A DNA stretch of 64,000 nt, from NCBI GenBank assembly GCA_910579515.1, contig CAJTUV010000011.1, forward strand, positions 1 through 64,000. The letters run 5' to 3'. The translations under genes and the position numbers were made by a program. Positions 34,292-42,252 of the stretch are shown here, piece by piece. A model generated the notes under the pieces. That model made no database searches, was not told the origin of the DNA, and saw only the letters and a program-made list of their open reading frames with translations. The DNA is from an uncultured Hungatella sp. (GTDB taxonomy: Bacteria > Bacillota > Clostridia > Lachnospirales > Lachnospiraceae). Numbering within the stretch: the first letter of the stretch is position 1; each line of letters opens with the position of its first letter.

Positions 34292-35116
34292 CTACAGGTT
34301 AAGATTCAAAAAATTATTATTCGTGGCTTTGGAAAATGCGTTCTTTATTCCACTTGTCACATTCTCCTCCGCCTTCCCAAATGCTTTGGTAAATGCCTGA
34401 TCCCAGTAAATCTCGTCATATCCATACTGAGGCTCGTCGCCTTGGCGAATGGTTAAATCCACTACGCCCCGGATCGGGTTTCCCACCTTGTTAAACATCG
34501 TATAGCGGGTGTTGACGCTGGTCAGTTCTCCCCGAAAACACATTTTTGCCCAGAAAAAAATAACCTGTCTGGTCTCGTCCTGGGTGAGAAGAGCAATAAG
34601 ACCATCAATCTGAGCCTGAACCGAATAAGCGCCCTTTTTATTTCTTACTGCGTTTCCAATCTCGGAAGTCACATTTCCAACTGTCAGGGCAGTATTTTCA
34701 AGCATAAATGCATCGCTGGGATTCATATCGTCAAAAATGAGCTGAAGACTCATGGTGGTAGACACTGGCTGAACCACCTGAACAATCTGATTATTGCTTC
34801 CGCTTCCCAGATCTCCGCCGGAATATTGAACCTGGCGTCCTGCCTGAGTCTCCATATGAATGGAGCTGGGATTATACTGAACTTCCAGCGCCAGATAACC
34901 AGAGCCTGTCATGAGACTCTCTGGCTTTGTCAAAGAGCTAAAAGTCTGGGAAGCCAAAGCTTTTTTGGTGCTCTCTAATAGCTTTTTCTGAAGATTGCCA
35001 GCAGCTTTTGCCGTATTTTTGACAGAATCCTCTTCGTCCATTTTCCTGACGCACAAAATGGCCTTTGGAATATTTCCGCTGATACTGCTGAGTACTTGCT
35101 GTCCGAAAGCGTTCAT
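34292..35116 (-). CDS. CIS tube/initiator protein (Afp7-like), copy 2
   Basis: This 274-aa paralogue of the downstream 292-aa protein shares the order LEVQYNPSSIHMET, MSLQLIFDDMNPSDAFML, VIFFWAKMCFRGELTSVNTRYTMFNKVGNPIRGVVDLTI. No LysM domain is seen. It follows the 864-aa gene after 3 nt and precedes copy 1 by 15 nt, with similar lengths, which points to a local duplication. It probably sits at the tube-baseplate junction. Confidence 0.86.
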   Translation of the reverse strand: MNAFGQQVLSSISGNIPKAILCVRKMDEEDSVKNTAKAAGNLQKKLLESTKKALASQTFSSLTKPESLMTGSGYLALEVQYNPSSIHMETQAGRQVQYSGGDLGSGSNNQIVQVVQPVSTTMSLQLIFDDMNPSDAFMLENTALTVGNVTSEIGNAVRNKKGAYSVQAQIDGLIALLTQDETRQVIFFWAKMCFRGELTSVNTRYTMFNKVGNPIRGVVDLTIRQGDEPQYGYDEIYWDQAFTKAFGKAEENVTSGIKNAFSKATNNNFLNLNL

Positions 35117-35119
35117 CCA

Positions 35120-37714
35120 TTAATACCCCCGCCTCTTCTTTTCATTTTGGAGCCGCTTCTCCAACTTGGAATAGACTTGATCAGAAATATTGCCAATCTG
35201 TCTCTGCACTCCCCTTTGAATCAGTTCTGTCAAATCTTCTGCCTCTTTTATCAGAGTGTTCTGCTCCTGTCTGTGTATGGTGGTATGGCGGACCTGCTTT
35301 TCCTCTCTCTCCTGCTCCTCCACCTGGACCTTTTCCCTTGTGGTCCTGTTCTGATTCAAAATCTGCTCCAACATTTCCTCGTCTATCTGATTCTCTACAG
35401 ACTTGTGAACCAGAGAAACACTGGTCTGTTCCTGCTCTGTCCTCGTCTGCGTTCTGGGCTCTGTCCGTTTTCCCTCTTCCCACTTTTCCAAAACTGTCTC
35501 TGATATTCGATTTATCTGTTCGGTTTCTCTCTCAGAGATCTGCTCCTGTGTACGGCTTTCTCTTTCTATCTGCTGAATATCGTGAAGAAGGAGCCCTATG
35601 TTATTTTCAGCCACATCCTCTTGTCCTGCTGTATGACCTTTGCTGCTTTGATACTGCTCCAGCCTCTCATAAATTCTTTTTGTCTCTTCTGGAAGAATCT
35701 GAGAAAACTTTTGGAAATGTTCCAGCCTCTGTTCCTGCCTTACTTTTGTCTCCTGACGGTATTCCTCTATAAGCTGGGCTGGATTCTGGAGGGCCTTTAA
35801 ACTCTCCTGGCGCATTCTCTGGACGGACGGTCTGGCTTTTTGCTCTGTTTGTCCCTGCTGCTGTAAAATCTCCTGATATCGGTTAAAGTTCTCTATGTTC
35901 TGCTGGTTAATCTGCCTAATTTTCTGTTCCACAGCCTCCAGGTTTTCTTCCTTGTTTATTAAGGTCTGCAAAACTTCCTTCTCCTCTGTGACCGATACCT
36001 GTTCCGGAGCTTTTGGAGTCTTTAAAACGGCAGGCAGTTCTTCTTTCTGTTCACTCATATTCTGATGGAAGGGGCTTTCATAAAATTCTGTCAAAATCTG
36101 GTTTCTGGTTTCCTGCTGGTGGATCACCGGCTGTCTTTTCGTCAGACGCTCTCTGTATTCTGACAGAAGACTCTTCGTCTCCCTCTCCAGCCTGATTCCC
36201 TCTTCCTGCCTGCTGTCCGTTTCCTGTCTGGGCTCTCCTCCTTCGCCTTCCTCTGATGCCTGTCTATGTTGAAGATTCAGATACTGCAGCGGGTAGGACT
36301 CCCTCGCTCCTTCCCTCATTCTTTTCTCTTCTTCTGAAACACTTCCCTCTTTTCTTTCCTTCTCCTGGTCCGTCAAAGCGTCCCCAAAAGCTTGTCTTCT
36401 CTCTCCAAAGTCTGCCTGAAGACTCTCGGTTCTCTGACGGAGCCTGGTAATCTCCATATACCGTTCTACTTGTTTCTGTATCTGAAGCTGATGCTGCTGC
36501 GTTAGCATAGCTTTTCCTTCTTCCGGCAAACCTTCCTCTGTTCCCTCGAAAGCCTCGGCGACAGGATGTTGAAGCCATGCCTCTCTAAGATAAACGTTTT
36601 CCTCTCCTGGTTCATGGAACACTACATTCGTTTCTCTCACTCTGGCTGTCACAGGCTCTTCCTGACCCAAAGCCAGAAGTCTGTAGACTGCCTGAAGCTC
36701 CTGCTCATACACCTGGCTCTGATACACAGCCAGGTCTTGTCTGTTTTCCAGTGTGTCAAAATGGCTGGCGCTCTCATTTTTCAGACGCCAGAGTGTGTTT
36801 TCCATAGTCTGATAGAGAGCATGTTCCAGATTCAGCCATGTATCATGGCTTCTTAGCTGCTTCTCAAACCGACTGAAATACAAATTATCAATGAGGCTTA
36901 ACAAAACTGCAGATGTAATCTGAGTGTTTACCGTATCCTGGGTCACTTGGTCCTCTTCTAAATTCATGGTCTCATAATAGTTTTCATTCCTGTAGATCAA
37001 GGGGGTTTTCTCTTCCTGAACCACATTCCGCAACTGATTCAGCAAAATATTGGCTGCCACTCGTTTCTGCTCTGTAATCTGAAGCTCCTGATTTGAGACA
37101 TACTGGCTGTTGCTGCTGGAACCGCCGATAAAATTCTGTAGGATCTGATACACAGCGCCTGTCTGAAGACGGCTCATAATGGTTTCGTGAAGGTGAAGAT
37201 TGGTCTGGCTTTCATACTGTTCTGTAACGTCTTTTCCCGCCTTTTCGGATTGACTGTATTCCTGAACCACCTGGTTTAGCTCTTCCAGGTGATTCCAATA
37301 AAGACTGATTAACTGCTCTGTATTCTGGGTCTTTTGTTTCAGCCTGGTAACCTGACTCATAAACTGACTTACGTTTTGAATCCCCAGCTTATTTAAGACT
37401 TCTGTGATATAAGTCCGATCCTGATAAGTCATATTCACGTTGTCTGTGAGAACGATTCGGTTCAGGAGGTTATTCACAATCTCCAATTTCGTCTCCTGGT
37501 TGTTCTGGATTCTAGTGTTGTTGACCAGGCTGGTCATGCCGCCTTCCCCAATATAAATTTCAGGAGGTACTGATAATAAATGAAGCAGATCTTCTTGTTC
37601 GATTCTGGAGGACATCAGTTGGTAATTTCCGCTGATTTTATGGTAAAATCCCTCCCAAGAGGAAACCACAGGAGCCTGGCATTTTAATTCTATGGGCGCT
37701 TTTACTGTGAGCAT
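35120..37714 (-). CDS. Gln/Glu-rich helical protein, tape-measure candidate
   Basis: This 864-aa protein has no recognised domain. The first 120 residues are mixed; the rest is strongly helical and unusually rich in Gln and Glu, with coiled-coil stretches, few aromatics and no TM segment. GGAGGAACCCCC precedes the ATG. In contractile phages the tape measure lies after the tube and assembly-chaperone genes and before the hub genes, which is the position here. This makes it the best candidate for the length-determining protein. A cargo or baseplate scaffold role is possible. The coding strand is CAG/GAA-rich, unlike its neighbours. Confidence 0.65.
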   Translation of the reverse strand: MLTVKAPIELKCQAPVVSSWEGFYHKISGNYQLMSSRIEQEDLLHLLSVPPEIYIGEGGMTSLVNNTRIQNNQETKLEIVNNLLNRIVLTDNVNMTYQDRTYITEVLNKLGIQNVSQFMSQVTRLKQKTQNTEQLISLYWNHLEELNQVVQEYSQSEKAGKDVTEQYESQTNLHLHETIMSRLQTGAVYQILQNFIGGSSSNSQYVSNQELQITEQKRVAANILLNQLRNVVQEEKTPLIYRNENYYETMNLEEDQVTQDTVNTQITSAVLLSLIDNLYFSRFEKQLRSHDTWLNLEHALYQTMENTLWRLKNESASHFDTLENRQDLAVYQSQVYEQELQAVYRLLALGQEEPVTARVRETNVVFHEPGEENVYLREAWLQHPVAEAFEGTEEGLPEEGKAMLTQQHQLQIQKQVERYMEITRLRQRTESLQADFGERRQAFGDALTDQEKERKEGSVSEEEKRMREGARESYPLQYLNLQHRQASEEGEGGEPRQETDSRQEEGIRLERETKSLLSEYRERLTKRQPVIHQQETRNQILTEFYESPFHQNMSEQKEELPAVLKTPKAPEQVSVTEEKEVLQTLINKEENLEAVEQKIRQINQQNIENFNRYQEILQQQGQTEQKARPSVQRMRQESLKALQNPAQLIEEYRQETKVRQEQRLEHFQKFSQILPEETKRIYERLEQYQSSKGHTAGQEDVAENNIGLLLHDIQQIERESRTQEQISERETEQINRISETVLEKWEEGKRTEPRTQTRTEQEQTSVSLVHKSVENQIDEEMLEQILNQNRTTREKVQVEEQEREEKQVRHTTIHRQEQNTLIKEAEDLTELIQRGVQRQIGNISDQVYSKLEKRLQNEKKRRGY

Positions 37715-37810
37715 GACTGGGGGTTCCTCCTTTCAATGGGATGTTAGGATAGGTGGTTGCAAAAGTCAAAGTTGTGGAGAAGATTCTGACAATATCTTCC
37801 GCTAAATTTT

Positions 37811-37825
37811 GCGTTTCGCAAACGC
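37811..37825 (-). other. Short hairpin between tube 2 and the 864-aa gene
   Basis: GCGTTT and AAACGC pair around CGC in the 119-nt gap between the tube-2 stop and the 864-aa gene. On the minus strand it is followed by AAAATTTAG rather than a T-run, so it is more likely a processing or stability element than a full terminator. Confidence 0.35.
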
Positions 37826-37833
37826 CTGGGATA

Positions 37834-39246
37834 TTAGGAATTCTTCTTTAAAAATGAAGCAATGTTGGCTGCGCTTCGAGTAGGCGGCCATTTCTTGGCA
37901 TTGCTTTCCATCTCGGATTTGCTTTTCTGGCCTTCGGGCTGAACGGCTGAAGTCGGGGTCGTGTTGCCTTTTCCCTCTCCGTCGCTGAATTTCCATTCCC
38001 GGGACTCGCTTTCCATCTCGGATTTGCTTTTCTGGCCTTCGGGCTGAATGGCTGAGGTTGGTGTTGTGTTTCCTTTTCCCTCTCCGTCGCTGAAGCTCCA
38101 TTCCCGGGACTCGCTTTCCATCTCGGATTTGCTTTTCTGGCCTTCGGGCTGAACGGCCATGAGAGGGGTGGTGTTTCCTTCCCCGCTCTCGCTCTTGAAC
38201 TGCCACTCTTTTGCGGCTTCTTCCATCTCAGCTTTCGTCTTTTGGCCTTTGGGAGGCTTTGCAGCCATTGGGGTTGTGTTGCCTTTTCCGCTGGGATCCT
38301 TAAACTGCCATTCCCAGGCAGCGGCTTCCATTTGGGATTGGGTTTTCTGGCCTAGTGGTTGGACAGACATAAGAGGAGTACTATTGCCCTCTCCATTTTG
38401 ATCTTTAAACTGCCACTCTTTTGCCGCCTTTTCCATGTCTTCCTTTTTCTTCTGACCGGCCGGCTGAACAGAGCGCATAGGTTTATTGTTGGGTTTGCCG
38501 CTTTTATCTTTAAACATCCATTCCTGCGCCGCTTTTTCCATCTCGGTCTTGCTTTTCTGGTTTTTAGGCTGGACGGCCTTTAATGGCGTGATATTGGGCT
38601 TTTTATTCTCATCCTGGAACTGCCACTTTTCTGCCCGCTCTCTGGCGGCTTCCAGCGCCGGCTCCCTGTCGTCCACATCACCGGCTTTGTAATGGACTGC
38701 AGACTGATTTCCGTTCCCTTTTTTCTCTGTTCCATGAAACTTCCATGGCTCTTCCATGATAAAGCTTCCGGCCACATTTTCCATGCACACCATTTCCCTG
38801 TAGGCAATGGTGGTAGTCTCCACCAAAAGACCGCTTCTCTCTGCGTTTAGCTCTCCATACTCCTTAGACATTACGGTACAGCCAGTAAACACGTACATGC
38901 GGACCGGAAGAAAATCTCCGTACACAGAATATCGGTTAATCAGAAGAATCACTGGCAGCACCAAATCTGTGCCGTTAGCCAGAGGGTCTAAAATGTCCAC
39001 GCCTACATACCGCTCCACCTGAAATGTAAAGGGTTTGGAAATCGGTTTGCGGCGCATGTGGACATAGTCATTAAGCCCGCCTTCCTGAATCAGTTCATAC
39101 TCGTTTTCACGCTGAAAAGCGCGGACGGATTTACAGGGCAGGTCGTAAATTCCCTCTACCCGCAGCATGAAATTAAAATTTACCGCCGGATTTCTTCCAA
39201 AGTTCTGGACTAAAATATTTCCTGAATCTGCCGTTGCAAGCGCCAT
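37834..39246 (-). CDS. Second tube-like protein with seven C-terminal 35-aa repeats
   Basis: Residues 1 to about 165 of this 470-aa protein resemble the gp19/Afp5 inner tube family: NPAVNFNFMLRVEGIYDLPCKSVRAF, VERYVGVDILDPLANGTDLVLPV and TGCTVMSKEYGELNAERSGL. A linker leads to seven tandem 35-residue units (202-446), consensus about E-AA-EW-F-D--GKGNTTP---VQP-GQKSKSEM. A truncated eighth unit and a short tail (ANIASFLKKNS) follow. The units are hydrophilic and charged, with a fixed Trp and a Pro-rich turn. A tube subunit with such a long tail is unusual; the tail could project from or line the tube end, or bind cargo. It follows the DUF6760-like frame. Confidence 0.82.
   Translation of the reverse strand: MALATADSGNILVQNFGRNPAVNFNFMLRVEGIYDLPCKSVRAFQRENEYELIQEGGLNDYVHMRRKPISKPFTFQVERYVGVDILDPLANGTDLVLPVILLINRYSVYGDFLPVRMYVFTGCTVMSKEYGELNAERSGLLVETTTIAYREMVCMENVAGSFIMEEPWKFHGTEKKGNGNQSAVHYKAGDVDDREPALEAARERAEKWQFQDENKKPNITPLKAVQPKNQKSKTEMEKAAQEWMFKDKSGKPNNKPMRSVQPAGQKKKEDMEKAAKEWQFKDQNGEGNSTPLMSVQPLGQKTQSQMEAAAWEWQFKDPSGKGNTTPMAAKPPKGQKTKAEMEEAAKEWQFKSESGEGNTTPLMAVQPEGQKSKSEMESESREWSFSDGEGKGNTTPTSAIQPEGQKSKSEMESESREWKFSDGEGKGNTTPTSAVQPEGQKSKSEMESNAKKWPPTRSAANIASFLKKNS
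37909..38643 (-). repeat. Seven tandem 105-bp coding repeats
   Basis: In-frame tandem repeats in the tube-2 gene encode seven 35-aa units at residues 202-236, 237-271, 272-306, 307-341, 342-376, 377-411 and 412-446. Units near the 3' end (6 and 7) are almost identical; those near the 5' end are more diverged. This gradient suggests recent expansion at the distal end by recombination or slippage. Confidence 0.9.
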
Positions 39247-39266
39247 AGTTCTATCAACCTCTCTGT

Positions 39267-39482
39267 CTAACGTGTGGTCTTCATGTCAAGAATGCTCTTT
39301 TCTTTCTCCTTTTTCGAGGGATTCAAACTCTGATTGATCTGGGAAATCTCACCGCACCATTTTCTCCGGCTCATATGATCCAGACTTAAGACCTCTTCAT
39401 TGCTCCAGTGAAAATAGTAGGAGATAAACGCCATCTCCCGATACAATTCTTCTTTCGGGTACAGTTTTATCCCTCCCCGGTA
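39267..39482 (-). CDS. DUF6760-like small frame, probably expressed by -1 frameshift
   Basis: This frame of about 70 codons continues the upstream chaperone gene in the -1 frame. The core (LYREMAFISYYFHWSNEEVL, then LDHMSRRKWCGEISQINQSLN) has the pattern of the small eCIS-associated DUF6760 proteins (LY-E-AF-AY-FHW---E-L-LEH--RR-W--EI--IN). A Lys-rich tail ends at TAG 39267. There is no ATG with a good ribosome binding site: the possible starts are a TTG at 39444 and an ATG at 39432, both poorly placed. The slippery heptamer at 39482-39488 would instead fuse it to the chaperone protein. The equivalent in tailed phages is the T part of a G-GT pair. Confidence 0.72.
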   Translation of the reverse strand, partial: YRGGIKLYPKEELYREMAFISYYFHWSNEEVLSLDHMSRRKWCGEISQINQSLNPSKKEKEKSILDMKTTR

Positions 39483-39829
39483 AAATTTAGGGGGGCCTTA
39501 AAAATCTTTCCGCAGTCCGGGCATACCACTTCCATGACCGGCGGCTCAATATCATTGATTCGCTGATACATATCCTGTAAAAATGCCAAATCTGCTGTAA
39601 ACAATTTCTCAATCACATTGGCAGTCACCATCTGAAGTCCTTCCAGCTCTGTGACTACTTTTCCTAAAATCACGATGGTAAGGTAAGAGGGATTGCTCAA
39701 CACTCTTGGGTCTCTGGTGGCGCTAATCTCGTCTCCTGCTGTAGCCAGCCGCATTTTTCCCTTTCTGTGAAGTTGTCCTGTACTGTCTAAATATCCCTTT
39801 GGCAGCGTAAATTCAAAAACGGTTTCCAT
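39467..39829 (-). CDS. Tail assembly chaperone-like protein
   Basis: This 120-aa protein starts at 39829, where GAGGAG lies about 6 nt before the ATG; an upstream extension to 39892 has no ribosome binding site. It resembles short phage tail assembly proteins: an opening FEFTLPKGYLDSTGQLHRKGKMRLATAGDE, then SNPSYLTIVILGKVVTELEGL. It ends with a CPDCGK motif, one half of a possible zinc knuckle. It sits between tube 1 and the tube-2 gene, where assembly chaperones of tailed phages occur. A slippery sequence 13 nt before the stop codon predicts an extended product with the DUF6760-like frame. Confidence 0.72.
   Translation of the reverse strand: METVFEFTLPKGYLDSTGQLHRKGKMRLATAGDEISATRDPRVLSNPSYLTIVILGKVVTELEGLQMVTANVIEKLFTADLAFLQDMYQRINDIEPPVMEVVCPDCGKIFKAPLNFTGEG
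39482..39488 (-). promoter_or_regulatory. A AAT TTT -1 slippery heptamer
   Basis: In the chaperone reading frame the codons are CTA AAT TTT ACC, giving A AAT TTT, an exact X XXY YYZ heptamer. A -1 slip continues as TAC CGG GGA GGG into the DUF6760-like frame, passing the zero-frame TAA at 39469-39467. A weak stem (CGGG with CCCG) lies downstream. A GGGGAGGG motif next to it could promote internal initiation as an alternative to slippage. Confidence 0.65.
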
Positions 39830-39921
39830 GTTCTTCTCCTCTCTTGGAAATGAATACTGCACTCCATAAATAACACTGAAATTCAATGGCATTTATGCGG
39901 GGCAGTATTGAACAGCCCCTT

Positions 39922-39960
39922 GGCCCATCTGTACAGAAGCCAGGTTCTGTACAGATGGCC
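39922..39960 (-). other. Strong mRNA hairpin after the inner-tube gene
   Basis: About 16 base pairs (ACAGATGG-type arms with one bulge) around a 6-nt loop, in the 142-nt gap between the tube-1 stop and the chaperone gene. A second small stem (GGGGC/GCCCC, 39899-39919) follows. There is no T-run, so full termination is unlikely. It may protect the 3' end of sheath-tube mRNA or cause partial read-through, lowering expression of downstream genes relative to tube and sheath. Confidence 0.6.
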
Positions 39961-39971
39961 GACCAAACCTT

Positions 39972-40466
39972 TTAGTTTGGAATCACCAGTTCCTCATAGG
40001 CGATTTCCACGCTTTCAATAGCCACATCGCTTGTCTTTGCGTCCAAATCAGGCGCGTTGTACTTGGTCACCCAGGCATTGGTCAGAATCCATACCCTGGT
40101 TCCGCTTATGGCAGTAGCCATCGTCTGAGGCGCTCCTCCATTGATGTCAATCATCTCAATCTGTACATTGTTTCTTGGAATCTCGCCTCTCACCTCGCTG
40201 ACGCACTCCTGAATCCAGGTCTTAAAGGCACTGTCTAAGGTATAGCCCATTTTCAGAGTCACATTGCCATGTTTTACAAGGCCCGGAATCTTTACGGGAG
40301 CCAGGCTGTTGGCATTGCCCTGACGGAATTCAATCACGTCCACTGACGCCTCTACCCCTGTCACCTCGCTGAATGCCGCTGTTCCGGAAACTCCGTCCAC
40401 GGTAACCAGGAAGTTCATTTTTGTCAAAGGATAGGAAAGTCCTTTACTATTCTCATACGTTGCCAT
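39972..40466 (-). CDS. Inner tube protein (Afp1/gp19-like)
   Basis: This 164-aa protein is the main tube subunit candidate. It has the family pattern: SYPLTKMNFLVTVDGVSGTAAFSEVTGVEASVDVIEFRQGN, VKIPGLVKHGNVTLKMGY and ILTNAWVTKYNAPDLDAKTSDVAIESVEIAYEEL. The length is typical of gp19/Hcp-like tube proteins. It follows the sheath gene after 32 nt, the standard order in contractile systems. A strong hairpin directly downstream suggests its mRNA is kept at high level. Confidence 0.95.
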   Translation of the reverse strand: MATYENSKGLSYPLTKMNFLVTVDGVSGTAAFSEVTGVEASVDVIEFRQGNANSLAPVKIPGLVKHGNVTLKMGYTLDSAFKTWIQECVSEVRGEIPRNNVQIEMIDINGGAPQTMATAISGTRVWILTNAWVTKYNAPDLDAKTSDVAIESVEIAYEELVIPN

Positions 40467-40498
40467 GTTTTATCTCTCCTTTATTAAACTATGTTTCA

Positions 40499-42205
40499 TC
40501 AACCCTCTGCTGCCTGTTCGCCGCCGGACTCAGCAGTATGCTGGGTCACTCTGAAGATTACAAACTCTGCCGGGCGGGAAGGAGCAATACCGATATTGCA
40601 GATCAGTCTTCCATTCATGATATCGTCCCTGCTCATGGTAGACGGTCCGATCTCCACAAAATATCCTTCGCTTGGAGAAGAGCCTGCCAGCATTCCGGTC
40701 CGCCACATGCTGTCCAGGAAGGAGGAGATTGTCAGGCTGACTCTCTGCCACAAAGTAGCGTCATTGGGTTCAAATACCACCCAGTTGGTATTGGCCTTGA
40801 TGCTTTCCTCCACATAGATGAACAGACGTCTCACGTTAACATATTTAAAGGCCGTGTTGCTGCTTGCAGTTCTTGCGCCCCATACTCGGATTCCCTGTCC
40901 GGGAATAGCCCGAATCAAGTTCACGCCCTCTGGATTGAGAACATCCTGCTCCGCCTTGGTATAGTTCACCTTCAGGCCTGTACAGAATACGATTTCATTG
41001 GCCGGAGCCTTATGTACGCCTCGGTTTACATCGGTTCTGGAGTAAATTCCCATCACCGCTCCAGACGGCGGAACAAAGTCGCTCTTATTTGATGAGCGGT
41101 CAAAAACCTGAATCCACGGATGATACATAGCCGCATAAGAGGAATCAATCATATTGCGGTATTCAATCAGGTCTTTTGTTTTGTACATATCCTTTGGCAT
41201 ATCAAAGACTGCCACTCTGCTCTTTAAGGTCTCACAGTGAACCACTAAAGACACAATCACCTCTGGATCTGTGATGCCGGGGATGGCCAGCATACTGACT
41301 GTGCTGTTTTCCAAGAAAGACTGAATGCCAGTACGTTTTCCAGGTCCGTTGTCCACGCCGATAAAGGTAAGAGGCGTCACCTTGTCCATGGTTCCATCAA
41401 AACCACCTTCCAGGCTCATCATCCCTCTCTGAATTCCCTCTCCGAAGATCGACTCCACAGGATTGCCGATTTCTTCCAGATGTCCTACTGTCACCTTTAC
41501 CAGCTCGCTCTTGGAAAGCTGAGAACCAATGTAATTAGGAGCCGCTGTGTTAAAGCTCAGTTCCCCATAATTCTCCACCTCGTCATTGTAACGAATGCTG
41601 ACGTCAACGGTCACCAGGTAGAGCACGGTCTTAGGGATAATACCCTTATCCACCACTTCTTCTTTAAAAGGAGCCTCAAATGTTACGGTATTGTCGTAGA
41701 TCGTAGCGATGCGGTTGTATTCCCCATTTACCTCTACCAGATCGCCTTCCCGAAACCCTTCCACGGTCTTTGCCACATAGCCGGTTCCAGACTCTGCAAT
41801 CAACTGCATTTTCCGTTTTTCCACTGTGCTTAAAGAAACCTGGATGCGGTTGCCCCATTTTCCTTCATTGGCTGCCTCTACAGAGAGAATTCCCATCTCC
41901 TTTCTGGCTGCCACAGCATCCTCGGGAATCACTCTGGACACATAGCAGCGAGTGCCGCCGTTGATGAAAAACTGCTCCACAGAGTTGGCCAGATAGCGGT
42001 ATTCCCCATGGGTAAACTCGCTTAAAAATCCGCCAAACTGCTTTACAAAACTTTTGAAACTGGTTACCAGGGAAGGCGCTCCTTCGGTAGGACCCTTTTC
42101 TGCAAAGCCGATAAAGCCGGCTGTGCTGGTTCCCACACCTTCTATGCTCCGGGGAGAGTTGTCATACTCTTCCACGTATACGCCCGGTGTAAAATATTCT
42201 GCCAT
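40499..42205 (-). CDS. Contractile sheath protein (Afp2-4-like)
   Basis: This 568-aa sheath protein starts at 42205, where GGAGAAC lies 8 nt upstream; the frame extends to 42223. It has the typical N terminus (YFTPGVYVEEYDNSPRSIEGVGTSTAGFIGFAEKGP), the NGGTRCYVSRV motif, and the conserved C-terminal region (RGVHKAPANE, GQGIRVWGARTAS, YVNVRRLFIYVEESI, WVVFEPND, LWQRV). Only one sheath gene is present, whereas Afp and PVC have three. It surrounds the inner tube and drives injection by contraction. Confidence 0.97.
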   Translation of the reverse strand: MAEYFTPGVYVEEYDNSPRSIEGVGTSTAGFIGFAEKGPTEGAPSLVTSFKSFVKQFGGFLSEFTHGEYRYLANSVEQFFINGGTRCYVSRVIPEDAVAARKEMGILSVEAANEGKWGNRIQVSLSTVEKRKMQLIAESGTGYVAKTVEGFREGDLVEVNGEYNRIATIYDNTVTFEAPFKEEVVDKGIIPKTVLYLVTVDVSIRYNDEVENYGELSFNTAAPNYIGSQLSKSELVKVTVGHLEEIGNPVESIFGEGIQRGMMSLEGGFDGTMDKVTPLTFIGVDNGPGKRTGIQSFLENSTVSMLAIPGITDPEVIVSLVVHCETLKSRVAVFDMPKDMYKTKDLIEYRNMIDSSYAAMYHPWIQVFDRSSNKSDFVPPSGAVMGIYSRTDVNRGVHKAPANEIVFCTGLKVNYTKAEQDVLNPEGVNLIRAIPGQGIRVWGARTASSNTAFKYVNVRRLFIYVEESIKANTNWVVFEPNDATLWQRVSLTISSFLDSMWRTGMLAGSSPSEGYFVEIGPSTMSRDDIMNGRLICNIGIAPSRPAEFVIFRVTQHTAESGGEQAAEG

Positions 42206-42252
42206 AATAAGTTCTCCTTTCACTCTTTCCTAAATCTGACTGAACCGTATCA

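Noticed and set aside
37802..38206. 134-aa basic frame with repeated ARRPEKQIRDGKRVPGME-type units
   Set aside because: It is an alternative-frame reading of the 105-bp coding repeats of the tube-2 gene; the main frame has the tube domain and a proper start.
37909..38643. CRISPR array
   Set aside because: The regular 105-bp repeats have no spacers and are in frame within a coding sequence.
39830..39892. N-terminal extension of the chaperone-like gene
   Set aside because: No ribosome binding site precedes it, whereas GAGGAG lies just before the ATG at 39829. The extension also reads through the intergenic gap.
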